Assembly (NCBI GenBank): GCA_032622095.1
Contig: CP136067.1
Location: 119,027,281-119,091,280, forward strand
DNA length: 64,000 nucleotides
Origin: Siphonodentalium dalli
Taxonomy: Eukaryota; Mollusca; Scaphopoda; Gadilida; Siphonodentaliidae
Direction of reading: 5' to 3'
This document shows positions 37,373-50,317 of this stretch, piece after piece. The notes beneath the pieces are model-generated. The model saw only the letters and a list, made by a program, of their open reading frames with translations, made no database searches and was not told where the DNA came from. The translations under genes and the position numbers were made by a program. Every line of letters starts with the position of its first letter. The first letter of the stretch is position 1.

Positions 37373-37927
37373 TCCCGGAAATCACCGGGGATTGTCGGAC
37401 ATTACCGACTGCTTGAGTATATAGTACGTCCGAATTTTGCAAGAAATTTGTTTCGGTCTATAATCAGTGTTGTTGCTCTGTGTTACTGAGCGTTGATGTT
37501 AAAAAAACCGCGCTACTCAATAGGGTTTTATCATTTTCCTTGCCGCTACAAATATTCCCCCGAACCTGCATGCATGCGAACCTCACAAATATATCATTAT
37601 GGTAGAACGGCGTGTTGTCGATTTCTTATCCGCAGCCGAAACTTAATTGTTAGTTTCAGATATTAATCATTCTTGAAATCAACACGTCTACATTAGTTAC
37701 CGGTACTATCTAAACAAGACATCTTGTCATATGTGTATACTTTACTGTTAAATTGCGTTTTTTCCGTTCACCATGAATGGATTCTCCAAATGTTTGGTTT
37801 TCCAAAAAACAAGGATTCGAACTGTCTGCACTGAACTCCATGCATTCGTTTAAATAGATGAATAAATAGTGGGAAAGACATACAATCCTAATTCATAATG
37901 AATTTAAGTATATAAATATAAATAATA

Positions 37928-38065
37928 AACGGCGGATTGAACGTGGTCATGGGTTTTGACCGCGTTAAAAAATCAGCAAACTACGCATGAACCCCTTCGG
38001 GGTTCATGCAGTTTGCTGATTTTTTCTCGCGGTCAAAATCCCATGACCACATTGAAACCGCCGTT
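37928..38065. mobile_element. Palindromic MITE, ~62-bp arms
   Basis: AACGGCGG starts the left arm and CCGCCGTT ends the right. The stem includes GTGGTCATGGG and TTTTGACCGCG, and a very stable inner hairpin (CATGAACCCC TTCG GGGTTCATG). No target duplication was assigned. Confidence 0.8.
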
Positions 38066-38562
38066 CATTTCTTATATGAAATTGTCAGAGTCGACTTCAT
38101 ACTAAGGCTATACCCTGCAGATTTAATCACTCAATAATCACTGCATGATGGTTGTGTTGTTTCAACATTTTAACTTCACACATTTTCTACAGTGACATGC
38201 AGTAAGCTGTCACCTCTAATCAGTCTACCGCTATACTAGGCCTATTACTAATTAAGACATGTAGGCTAAGTGTGGTCCCTAATCCGAAACCACGAGTATG
38301 CTTTTCGTGAAACAATGCGCGGAAGATATTGCGCAGTAAGCTGTTCTCGAAACAGTGCGCGGTAGATTCTACCACTCACTCTATCTCTCAAATACAAGTT
38401 AAAACGTTAAAATAACCTTACAAATTCGCAACTGAAGACTGTCTACTACTATAGTTCATGTATTAAATCAACCCCCACCTGCCTCTGTGCATAATAACTG
38501 TTTCATTTGTACCGCGCACTTCCGCGTAGTTATGCGCAGTTCCGCGCACTGTTTCGAGGTGC

Positions 38563-39720
38563 CGCAAATTTACAGGCTATCTAATTTGAACGATATTTTA
38601 TGAAAAACATTGCTTCCGGCAGCCATCTTGGATTTTTCTCTTTGCATGACTAAATCATTCGACACAACCTACAGGCCACATCCCTCACCCGATCGTCACC
38701 AAACGTCATACGGATCTTCGCAGAGACATCTAGATGGAATCCATAGAATTTTTCCGTATTTCATTTAAAAATATGGCCACCAAAGGCCAAATTGGATTTT
38801 TGTATAATTGGATTATACTTTTTGGGCACACACAAGAGGACAACTCCCTCTTCTGATCAGCACCAAACTTCATATGGATCTTCTGGGTCACCTCTAGATG
38901 GGAGGCATTTCGGATTTTACTCTTTTTATTAGTACTGTTACATCCTTGGGCACTCCTGACAGCGAAACGTTTCCATGAGATTAATCCCAAACTGATTATG
39001 CATTCTCAGGGTAACCTCTAGTTATTTAAGCATATGAACTGTCCGAGTTCCCTATCGCTCGCTCTATGGACTGTAATATATGGCATGGTCCAATTTCCAA
39101 GTTGAGCTAGAGTGTCATTGGCACTTTCATTATACAATACAATGGGGTTGGAGGACATGCTGTCTCACTAATGGGTACACACCCCTGCCAAATTAAGGAT
39201 ATGGGGTTACACCATCTTAGGTGTTATGGTTCCATGCATGCGTGCATGCCCGTCAACAATTTCCATTAATGTGGGCTACAGGTCGTACCTTGGTCTGATC
39301 ATCATGAAATTGACATGTAGATGGGAAACGAGTTATTTTGGGGTCATTCGTCCAAAAAACATGGCCACCGACAGCCATCTTTCATTTCACTCTTTGCATT
39401 TCGTTGGAAAACATGGTTGCCAGCTGCCATCTTGGATTTTACTCTTTGTATGACTAAATCCTTTGGAACACCATATAGACGACATCCCATGTCCGGTCAT
39501 CACTAAATTTCATGTTTCTTCGGGATTACCGTTAAATGGGAGTGCCGATATATTCAAATTTGAAATCCAAGATGGCTGCTGGTGAAATTATGAAACAATT
39601 TATGGCTCCCATCTAGAGGTCACCCTGATGGTCGGTGTGAAGTTTGGTGAAGATCGGATGAGGGATGTTTTTTTGGCCGAATGACCCCAAAATGACTCGT
39701 TCCCATCGGGAGGAATATTC
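38563..39720 (-). repeat. Degenerate pearl-like repeats, right piece and a second copy
   Basis: Inverted 160-bp-type units continue to a terminal hairpin AGTGTCATTGGCACT (39111-39125). A second stretch (39226-39720) starts inverted and ends with direct-orientation text (TGACCCCAAAATGACTCGTT). A short GGAGGAAT/CCTCCTCCTATT minisatellite follows at 39711-39770. Confidence 0.7.
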
Positions 39721-39770
39721 CTCCTCCTCCTATTCCTCCTCCTCCTATTCCTCCTCGTCCCAGGTTTGGT

Positions 39771-40497
39771 ATCCTAGTAAATTCTGAAAAGGTAATTAAT
39801 AAGGAACCACTACGAGTGGTCTCTTATATATCATATATGAGTCAGCTATCGTGGGGGCCCCAGGTGTTTAAGAGGTAACAAACTAAAAAATAGTGCTTCG
39901 GTTTATAAAGGACTAATATTTAGAAGTCTAGATCAATTGACACATAAATAAACGTCCCTAAAATAAATGGGCCAAAAGAACACCTTACTTTTGGGCCTCA
40001 AGGACCCCCTCTTCTTCTATCCTCGGATTTGACACACGAAATTCGGTGGGTATAATCACATGATCGTGGATAGGTTTTTTTTGCGAACTGCACTGTTGGG
40101 TGGAATATTTTAAGGTTACTCAAACATATATTTTTATACCGATTCACACATTGTCCGCGGCGGATAATTAAAACGATCCGAACAACCGAACAACAAAACC
40201 TGTCTATTATTTATGATAAAATGACATATGAGCCGGAATTTCCATCAAATGTAGCGGGGTGCGAGCAAGCTATGGTGGCCTTCCCATTGAGGGAACATTC
40301 CGCTTTACGAAAGTATGTTTCGAATAGTGGTCATCATCATTCAACTGGGCGACAAACAAATTCATCTGAGGGAGGATAGATTATGTTTATTTATCAAAAA
40401 AACGCATGGTCCATTATGGAGACACATTCCGGTTTGGTGTTACCAGGTACACGAGGGTGAACCAGGTCCTGCTATCCTGGATTCAAATATTATACTA
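39771..40497. other. No gene seen
   Basis: An open frame at 40315-40668 has no known domain and runs into the giant palindrome. I do not support it as a gene. Confidence 0.4.
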
Positions 40498-43400
40498 TTA
40501 GTCCAGGAGATATTGGTCAACCTCTGCACCACCCCAGGACTCAACTTCACCCCACTAATTTTCTTCCTTAAGGTATCCTCTAATTTTTTTCACTTGTTAA
40601 CAAGAAAAAAAAGTGGCCGCAGAGACGCCAGACAAGATGGCGTCCATCATGGTGGTCATTTTTTTTAAATGCACCATGTCTCTTTGATCGCCGTTATAGT
40701 AAAGATGATGTCCCATGCTGTCTTGTTTTCAGCTCTATTCGTTATGCTAATATACAGCCCTTACAAATTAGCCAAAAATCCGACACCAGAATCCAATATG
40801 GCGGCCAAGATGGCCGCCGAAATGTGAAAATATGCTATTTTTCTGACATGTTACCACCTTTCGTTTGTCTCTGTGGGAAAATGTTGGCATCTTTGCGCCA
40901 TGTTATACATTTATCATATAGAGGAGTCATTTTCGACCACATGGGGACCATAATATACATTCATTGCGGGATATTTTTGTCCGATATCACGTTTTCCCAA
41001 ATGGCGGTATAATAGGTCAAAGCCGAATCTACGTTAATAATGCGATGTAATGTTTCGAATCAATGAATGTTATTGCTATTATAACAACACCCATGCATAT
41101 ATATGTGCAGGAGATACTCGAGCTAGGATTCCTCTTATACCTGAGTTGAGGAATATTTACCCAAATCCAAGATGGCTGCCAAAATGGCCACCAGAAATAA
41201 AAAATCGCCGAAAATCGCCGATTTTAACATCAGTGAGCATTATTGTCATGAAAACTCCACACCTGCTTACTATTGTAAGTTGGGAACACCTAGGCGAAGA
41301 ACTTTCCTTGTACCATATCCAAATAAAAGTACCCCAAATCCAAAATGGCGCCCACAATGGCGGACAGATTTTGAAAAATCACCGATATTCCCTCATATTC
41401 ACATCATTGGGCATTGTTGTCGAGACAACTCCATCCATGCGTACAGTTGAGTTGGAAATACTGAGGTGAAGTAATTACCTTACATCTCATGCAAGAAATG
41501 GTTTTCCAAATCAAAGATGGCGGCCAAAATGGCGACCGAAATTTGAAAACAAGCCTACATTCCTTTACTTTCTTATGATGGGCGTTATTGTTTCGCGATT
41601 TCTACCCATTATTACATGTTGATATGTATGAATTATCCATTAGGGTTTGGCAAGTGATGCCCACAGTCAATATGGCGGCCAAACTGGCGGGCAGAAATTG
41701 AAAAGAAGCCGATATTATCACATACTAATTTCAACTTTTCGTCATAATATTGATTTGGATAAACGAAACGGTACATAATATAAGCCATATATTAGTTCCA
41801 ATGTAAGTCGTAGCCTTTTGGAAGGATGAAAACCCACAATCGCAATGTGGCATTTCAAAATCCATTCTCCACTAAGGGCTCATACTGGCCGTAACCGCAT
41901 ATAGGTGCGCCGAATAGTCATATTATGACTTCCAAGAATCAAAACAACAGTACCTGAGCTTATTCTGAATTGCCACATTCAGCATTATCTAGACTTGCTT
42001 CCGTCTCTTTGTCGGATTATTCTATCTCACTCACAACAACAGTTCACTACTCTTCTTTGTAGGAGTGTGCCACTAATCGGAATGTTTCAAACAATACATA
42101 TGCCGGTGTCCAGCTCACGTGTTGGTTTCGAAAGCTTGGAATTCTTAGCGAGCTTCATTCGTGGTATAGCTTATGGTATAATTCAGATGCTACATATGGG
42201 GTATATGCGTCATCTTGTGCGATACACTATAAAGGTATTCGGTCGATGCGTATAAACTAGCTTTCAGAAGGACCTATCTATCTGCGTATTGTCAGCTTTG
42301 GTGACCTAATGGGGATAACAACGTGTACACCTGGTGATCTTCCCAAACAGCCACTTCTCAATATATGGTTCATCAATTCACATACTCATCTAATGCACTG
42401 ACATACCCGGACAACTTCTGTATATGGCTTCGAATGTTGAAAGCCCGACATTTGACGGATGCATTTCTGCTAAGGCGTAGAAGACCATAATGCATAATAT
42501 ACCCAAACTCCTTGAACATGATCATAAGAACAAGATTGTTGGCGTCCAGCAATCGTCTCACCGAACAGATCCAAGCAGATGATAACAATACACACGGTGC
42601 TCGTTTGTGGGTATGTGTCATAATAGTGGAAATGAAATTGGACCATGACGGCACCGCCCCTTATTTTGTTATGTTTTAGATTCTGACAGGATCTCATGTG
42701 TGGCTTTGCTTTCCTTGTATGCTAAGATTGTATGTTCCCATCCGTTTGGAAGCCGTTCTTAAACAACTGGACCAGGAGTGTGCCATTGGCTACTGCTGTA
42801 TAAGCCCCACCAAGACTGGGGAGTAGTCTTAAAGGCGATACATTTGATAGTTGGTTGATATGTCATACTCACGTTGGGTGGTATGGTTCAAGAAAGTACA
42901 AATGCCATCAACAAAAGGGTGAAATGTTCAACGCGAAGAACATCCAGAGGAATGTTACGTTGATGAGCTCTTGCATTCAGTTCAACAAACGTTGGTACAC
43001 CAAGTTATTTTTTGGTAACATCACCAATGCGACCATTTTCATGCATGAGACATTAACAACTATATTCTAAAGTTATATATATATAAAGCTATATGATCAC
43101 AAAGGTCGCGTTCCCCAACGGCCACAGCCATTGCCATCGAGACTGTAAATTGTTCTTTAAATACATAGTGAAATAAATGCACCACAGTTCCTGACATTTT
43201 CTTGAATAATACCGCCCACATACTGACACTAACCCCGAGAGAGGATAACAAAACACGCATACATTCATGCTATAAAGACATCGTCCTTTAGTCCATCCGA
43301 CTGTTTTGAGGGAGGCTAGCATATTATTATCCAGACAAAATTGTACGTAGTTGAATCAGAAAGGCTTCGAAACGGATGTGGAATACAACCTTACCACACC

Positions 43401-46070
43401 AAATAAAACCGACACGCATGACATTCGATATCTTAAACATGCACCAGGTGTAGGGGTGGTGTATACATTGGCCCATTTCATTCCCACTATCATGGCGCAT
43501 GTCCACAAACTAGCACCGCGAGCATTGTTCTTCTCTGCTGGGAGATATTCGACGAGACAACTGCGGGGCGTCACACAGTTTGCTTCGGATAAATGTCAAG
43601 AAGTGTGGGTAGTCTGTACACTAGGGTCTTCTCCTTAGCAGATAGACATCTGTCCAAGGGAATGAGACAGCTAGCAACCTTCGAAACACTGTCGAAGTTG
43701 TCCACATATGCCAATGCGTTCGCTGAGTTTGTGAGTTGACGAACCATCTATTGAGAAGTGACTAGCTAACTGGTTCGCCAGGTGTACATGTCGTTATCCC
43801 ATGGGGTATGAGACACATACATAGAGATGACCTTCTGTAAGCTAGACACCGGAAAATGAATTGTTTGAAACGTTATGATTAGAGGGACCCTACTCCCAGG
43901 AAGTGGTGAACACTTTGTCGGTGTGAGCGACCTAGATTTATCAGACAAAGAAATGGAAGCTGGTCCAGATAATTATGGACGTGACGTGGCAAATCAGAAT
44001 CTGTTATCAGGTAATTGTTCTGATATAACTATTCGGCGCACCTACGCTTACGGCCATTATCGGCGCTAAGTGGAGACTGGATTTCGAAATGCCACATCGC
44101 GATATTAATTGTGGTGTTTCATCTTTCCAGACGGATACGAGGTATGTTATGCGTTTTGATACCTTTAGGTTGAACTAGTAGATGGTTTATGTACAGTTTC
44201 GTCCATACGTACCGATATTATGACAAAAAGTTGAAATTAATATGTGAAAATATCGATTTCTTTTCAATTTCTAGCCGCCAATTTAGCAGCGATCTTGGCT
44301 GTGAGTATCAATTGCCAAACCCTAATGAATACTTCATGTCACTATTCCATATCAACATGTAATGGTGGATAGAAATCGCGAAACAATAACGCCCATCGTA
44401 AGAAAGTAAAGGAATGTAGACTTGTTTTCAAATTTCGGTCGCCATTTTGGCCGCCATCTTTGATTTGGAAAAACATTTCTTGCATGAGATGTAAGGTAAT
44501 TACTTCACCTCAGTATTTCCAACTCAACTGTACGCATGGATGGAGTTGTCTCGATAATAATGCCCAATGATGTGAATATGAGGGAATTTCGGTGATTTTT
44601 CAAAATCTGTCCGCCATTGTGGGCGCCATTTTGGATTTGGGGTACTTTTATTTGGATATGATACAAGGAAAGTTCTTCGCCTAAGTGTTCCCAACTTACA
44701 ATAGTAAGCAGGTGTGGAGTTGTCATGACAATAATGCTCACTGATGTTAAAATCAGCGATTTTCGGCGATTGTTTTATTTCTGGTGGCCATTTTGGCCGC
44801 CATCTTGGATTTGGGTAAATATTCCTCAACTCAGGTATAAGAGGAATCCTAGCGCGAGTATCTCCTGCAAATATATATGCATGGGTGTTGTTATAATAGC
44901 AACAACATTCATTGATTCGAAACATAACATCGCGTTATTAACGGAGATACGGCTTTGACCTATGATACCGGTATTTGTGAAAACGTGATATCGGACAAAA
45001 ATATCCCGCAATGAATGCATAGTATGGTCCCCATGTGTTCGCCTATGACTCATCTATATGATAAATGTATAACATGACGCAAAAATTGTAACATTTTCCC
45101 ACAGAGACAAACGAAAGGTGGTAACATATCAGAAAAATAGCATATTTTCACATTTCGGCGGCCATCTTGGCCGCCATATTGGATTCTGGTGTCGGATTTT
45201 TGGCTAATTTGTAAGGGTTGTATATTAGCATAACGAATCGAGCGGAAAACAAGACCGCATGTGCTATCATCTTTACTGTAATGGCGATCAAAGACACCTG
45301 GTGCATTTAAAAAAAATGGCCGCCATGGTGGACGCCATCTTGTCTGGAGTCTCTGCGGCCACTTTTTTTTCTTGTTAACAAGTGAAAAAAATTAGAGGAG
45401 ACCTTAAGGAAGAAAATTAGTGGGGTGAAGTTAAGTCCTGGGGGGGGGGGGGGGGGTTGCAGAGGTCGACCAATATCTCCTGGACTAAATAACATTCATT
45501 GATTCGAAACATTACATCGCGTTATTAACGTAGATTCGGCTTTGACCTATTATACCGGCATTTGGGAAAACGTGATATCGGACAAAAATATCCCGCAATG
45601 AATGTATATTATGGTCCCCATGTGGTCGAAAATGACTCGTCTATATGATAAATGTATAACATGACGCAAAGATGCCAACATTTTCCCACAGAGACAAACG
45701 AAAGGTGGTAACATGTCAGAAAAATAGCATATTTTCACATTTCGGCGGCCATCTTGGCCGCCATATTGGATTCTGGTGTCGGATTTTTGACTAATTTGTA
45801 AGGGCTGTATATTAGCATAACGAATCGAGCTGAAAACAAGACCGCATGTGACATCATCTTTACTATAACGGCGATCAAAGAGACATGGTGCATTTAAAAA
45901 AAATGGCCGCCATGATGGACGCCATCTTGTCTGGAGTCTCTGCGGCCACTTTTTTTTCTTGTTAACAAGTGAAAAAAATTATAGGAGACCTTAAGGAAGA
46001 AAATTAGTGGGGTGAAGTTGAGTCCTGGGGGGGGGGGGGGTGCAGAGGTTGACCAATATCTCCTGGACTA
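40498..46070. mobile_element. Giant imperfect palindrome / foldback element
   Basis: The left arm (about 40498-42775) is the inverted complement of the right arm (about 43340-46070), with a spacer of about 560 bp. The outer ends read TAGTCCAGGAGATATTGGTC and its complement. Similarity is high at the outside (open frames in the two arms translate almost identically) and falls towards the centre. The arms include a tandem motif (unit about 155-175 bp) with ATGGCGGCCAAAATGGC-like cores at 40796, 41167, 41340, 41513 and 41670. The right arm carries an extra copy of its outer ~580 bp. No complete gene is seen. Similar short peptides in both arms (for example TIMTHTHKRAP and TIMAHVHKLAP) hint at ancient coding sequence. 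Confidence 0.85.
44909..46070. repeat. Tandem duplication of ~580 bp in the right arm
   Basis: 44909-45489 and 45491-46070 are close copies, both beginning ACATTCATTGATTCGAAACA. They include ATGGCCGCCAT text, a G run of 15 or more bases (near 45440 and 46027), and a GTTAACAAGTGAAAAAAATT motif. The left arm has only one copy. Confidence 0.9.
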
Positions 46071-46438
46071 TATAGTTATATCGAAATATCATCGTTGAAA
46101 TGTACAAGGATATTGCTCTTTTATGTTTCGATGAATGCATGTGCATAACCCAAAATCATTTGCAAAATCTTGCATCAATATCTAGCTCGAGTTCAAAATC
46201 CAGGTTTGTCCAATCTTTTATACAAGAGTTACGGGCCTTAGTTATTCTATTTTTTAGCTATTTAAATGGTTCGCGGCCGTTAGCACGATATCTCAAACAA
46301 ACGCCAACCGATTTAATTTATATTTGGTATATGGGTCTTCTGCAACAATATCTAGCTCGAGTTCGAAATCCAGGTTTATCCAATCTTTTATACAAGAGTT
46401 ACGGGCCTTAGTTATTCTATTTTTTAGCTTTTTAAATC

Positions 46439-46983
46439 CGGTCCTACTAAACAACAGAGACAAACGAACATAAACGAACACAAATGAGCACAAGTCCAAA
46501 AAGCGGAATAGAAGGGTGAAATTGGGTTTGTGGGTGCGTGGATGTCCATTCAATGTGTATGTGGTATAACTATACATATGCCTGACTTCTATGAAGTCTT
46601 CTGGTCCCAACGCCCAGATAAAGACTGAGGGGATCGAGTTAAACAAAGTCATTGCAAAACAACTCAGTAATCATTGTGTAATTAACAAAGAGACAGACAA
46701 TAAACCGTAAGAGTATGCGGTAGTCAATTAACACCTTGAATAACGCCTTATAGCGCTGTACGGCCAATGTTATGTTCGTTTGTGTTCGTTGTTTAGTAGC
46801 TTTGTCTTCAAATAATGCTAATAACTCATAAAATAAGTCATCACAGTTGGAAATAACATACCAATCACATAGAATGGACCCCCATGCATCCACAAACCCA
46901 ATTTCACCCTTCTATTCCGCTTTTTGGACCTGTGTTCATTTATGTTCGTTTGTTTTCATTTGTGTTCGTTGTTTAGTAGGACC
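46439..46983. mobile_element. 545-bp inverted-repeat element
   Basis: The ends are GGTCCTACTAAACAAC and its complement. The arms of about 120 bp include AAAAAGCGGAATAGAAGGGT and its complement. The interior has no transposase motif. It sits in the 165-bp array. Confidence 0.75.
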
Positions 46984-47059
46984 CTATAAATCGTTCGCGA
47001 CCGTTATAGTAATTAGCACGATATCTCAAACAAACACCAACCGATTTAATTTATATTTG

Positions 47060-48066
47060 ACTAGCAGGTTAGCCCGCCACTGGCGGCATTCGTCCCATGG
47101 CTTTGTTTCAGAAACATGACATTTTTGTAATTATTTTGTTTTTATTTATTTTTGTTTTTTATTTTTGAATATGAATTTAATGTTTTTTAAATTTAATATA
47201 TTTTGTTTCTGAATTGTTTTTTTATTGTTAATTTTTTTTAATTTTAAATTGTTTTAATTAAATTGTAAATTGTTTTAATAATTTTTTTTGTTTCTGGCGG
47301 AAAAATTTACCCGTAGAAATCCCCCCTTCCTAGGAACGACAGACAACGCATTCTTTGTTTCGCGAAATCTCTCTACGATAACATTGCATTGAATTTAAAA
47401 CAAACGCTTCCCGTCGGGAAATCTGTCTTCGGGTCGTTGTTGTTGGCATCACGGCTCCTCGAAAACTCTCACATTGCCGAAAACGTGTATTTAGTAATAT
47501 CGTTGTTGTTGATATTTACGGCTTGGGGGCTATTTTCTTATTTAGCAAGTTTGAGCTCAATCGGTTAGAGTCTATAAAGGACACACTCATATTTATGACA
47601 CTTCCCGTAGGTAGCAAGTTTGAGCTCAATCGGCATTCCCTGGAATTTCCCGTAGATTGGCAGATTCCAGTAGCTTTATAACGGTATATCTGGGGAGAAA
47701 TCTGATGCTATATTCGTGATTATCTGGGATGATTTCGGTATATACCGAAGGTATATACTGTAAAAACAGAGCGCGCCATCCGTGCTCGCAGGGAATAAAT
47801 TTCGAGTGATAACGTTTGCGTTCCCGTATAACTCTGCAGATGCGAATAACGTTGAATGGGAAACAGACGCTCTTTATAGAGATGCGTCAAAAACAAACGC
47901 TCATTAAATAATCACTTGATTAACCCCCGCCGTGCCTTTGCGGTGATTTGAGATTGGAGAACGGGTGCTCTGAGCTTCTCTAAACCGCGACTACGGCGGT
48001 GTCGGTGTGATTTTACACTTACATACGAAATTTGATCTCAATCTGTACACGCGTTTTGGATTCTAT

Positions 48067-48110
<44 letters not shown>

Positions 48111-48130
48111 CGAAGTCTCAAAATATATAG
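47060..48130. other. Inserted repeat-like DNA with CA microsatellite
   Basis: It begins CTAGCAGGTTAGCCCGCCAC, has poly-T/A-rich text, duplicated AGCAAGTTTGAGCTCAATCGG phrases (47545 and 47613), and a (CA)n tract at 48067-48103 followed by TATATA. No coding segment is seen. Confidence 0.5.
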
Positions 48131-48829
48131 TATAGATAGATTTGGTATATGGGTCTCTTGCAACTATATTTAGTTCGAGTTCAAAATCCAGGTTTGTCCA
48201 ATCTTTTATACGATAGTTATGGGCCTTAGTTATTCAATTGTTTTTATCTATTTAGATCATTCGCGACCGTTAGCGCGATAACTCAAACAAACGTCAACCG
48301 ATTTAATTTATATTTGGTGTATGGGTCTCTTGCAACAATATCTAGCTCGAGTTCAAAACCAGGTTTGCATGTCCAATCTTTTATATGAGAGTTATGGGCC
48401 TTGGTTATTGCATTTTTTTTTAGCTATTTAGATCGTTCACGACTGTTAGCACGATAACTCAAACAAACAAACAAACGCCATCAGATTTAATTTATATTTA
48501 GTATATGGGTCGCTTGCAACAATATCTAGCTCGAATTCAAAACCAGGTTTGTCCAATCTTTTATACGAGAGTTATGGGCTTTAGTTTTTCTCCTTTTTAA
48601 GCTGTTTAGCTTGTTTGTGATCACTCAAACATACACCAACCGATTTAATTGATATTTGGTATATGGGTCTTCTGCAACAATATCTAGCTCGACTTCGAAA
48701 ACCATGGTTGTCCAATCTTTTATACAAGACTTATGGGCCTTAGTTTGTTTATTTTTTATAGAGTTTGATCATTCTCTAACTGTTACAAACTTTCACCAAT
48801 ATTCGGTACATTAGTATAGTATCACCTCC

Positions 48830-49500
48830 AGCTGGAGCTGTCAAATATGAATGATTTTCGATGAAAAACATGGCCGCCAGCAGCAATCTGTGATTTTACT
48901 CTTTGCATCACTAAATTCTTTGGCACACCCGACTGTGCCGACAGGCCATATTTATTGGAGAATTGTTTGAAACGTTATAGGCTTGTTTAGGATCACATCT
49001 AGATGGGAGCTATCGAATTTGAATGTTTTTCGATGAAAAACATGGCCGCCGGCAGCCATCTTGGATTTTATTCTTTGCATCATTAAATCCTTTAGTACAG
49101 CCTGCAGAGCATATCCCTGATCCGATCATCACCAAACTTCATATGGATCGTCAGGGTGACCTCTGGATTGTGCTTACCATATTTCCGAATTCTGTTAAAA
49201 ATATGGCTGCCAGTGGTCATCTTGGATTTTACTCTTTGTATGACTAAATCCTTTAGCTCACCTTGCAGGTCACATTTCTTATCCAATCGTCACCAAACTT
49301 CATACGGATCTTCAGGTGACCTCTAGATGGGAGCCTCCTTTTTTCCCCAGAAATTTGTTTTTTTTAAATATGGCCACTAGCAGCCATCTTGGATTTCAAA
49401 TATGAATCCATCAGCACACCCTGCAATCCACATTTATTGGAGAATTGTTTTGAAACTTTACAGGCTTGTTTATAAGGATCACCTGTAGATGGGAGCTATC
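48830..49500 (-). repeat. Degenerate pearl-like repeat (inverted units)
   Basis: It shows AACATGGCCGCC, CATCTTGGATTTTA, TTTGCATCA, CCGATCATCACCAAACTTC and GACCTCTAGATGGGAGCC in several diverged units of ~160 bp. Confidence 0.75.
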
Positions 49501-50317
49501 GAATCTTGTGAAGGAATAAGACTGTTCTCTGTATAAATTGTATTCACATCTAACATCATGTGGTAAGCAGCAAGGTTTGGGTAACAATACATAATGGTGA
49601 ATCAATCTTGGATGCCATGGAAAGAAGGCGTCTCTTATTAATTAGCGAGCCGATGTTGGCATCTGCCAAATATGTCTGAAGAGCCAAAAAAACTAATTGA
49701 AGAGTAGATTAATGTAGGGTTTATATATACGCTAATGACCTTGTGGGTCATTAGCGATATCTCTTGTATATGTGACCGAAGTTTGACCGATGCCTGACCT
49801 GATGTCTGTTGCATCAGACTTTCTCTTTGTGTTAATATTCGCATTCCTCATAGGTCGTGGCCTCTCCAAGTCATGACCTTTTTAATTTGGTTGGGGTCGC
49901 TATAGTTCAATTATATTCCCTGTCTTCCCCTCCATAAGTTTAGATAGATATATTTGGTATGTACCATCACGTCCCTTGAATAAGATAAGGGATAGGGGTG
50001 CGTTACTCTACAATCTGAATGATTTTCGATGATTTACCTGAGTTATGGCCCTTAGTTCTGAGTTATGGTTCTTTTAATAGTTGGTCCATTTTAGTGATTC
50101 TCGGTCAGACAGATACACTCTTATGGGCAAAAAACTCGACCAAGCCATCTTTGATGCACAACCCTTGTTTTATAATGAATAAATAGTCTGAATCTACAAA
50201 TGCAAATGATCACTCATGACGGCACATGATGTGGGGAGTCAACATACAATTTGTTTCAATAATGGGGCAATTTTGTTAATGCTATTTAGCAAGGAAAGCT
50301 TACATATATATCTATAT
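49500..50317. other. No gene; one small hairpin
   Basis: AT-rich intron DNA. The hairpin GCTAATGACC/GGGTCATTAGC is at 49731-49755. Confidence 0.4.

Larger units (their letters stand above)
35264..38562. mobile_element. Inverted-repeat insertion with GCGC-rich ends
   Basis: The left arm (35264-35560: ACCTCGAAACAGTGCGCGGA, then ACCGCGCACTGTTTCGAGAA) recurs inverted at 38290-38562. The repeat flanking it reads CAAATTTAC(G/A)GG on both sides, so it interrupts a 160-bp-type repeat and may have duplicated about 10-12 bp. The interior holds a 290-bp tandem duplication, a TTAA-type MITE and two palindromes, and no transposase that I recognise. Confidence 0.7.
46100..48790 (+). repeat. Tandem array of ~165-bp units, interrupted
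   Basis: Units anchored by CGATTTAATTTATATTTGGT occur near 46309, 47040, 48298, 48480 and 48641. They share AATATCTAGCTCGAGTTC, CCAATCTTTTATACAAGAG and TTACGGGCCTTAGTTATTC. Two insertions interrupt the array (46439-46983 and about 47060-48130). Open frames are incidental. Confidence 0.75.

Noticed and set aside
41050-41469. Long open frames in the 40-46 kb region (also 44524-44925, 42373-42654)
   Set aside because: They mirror each other across the giant palindrome and overlap in several frames. None has a known domain.
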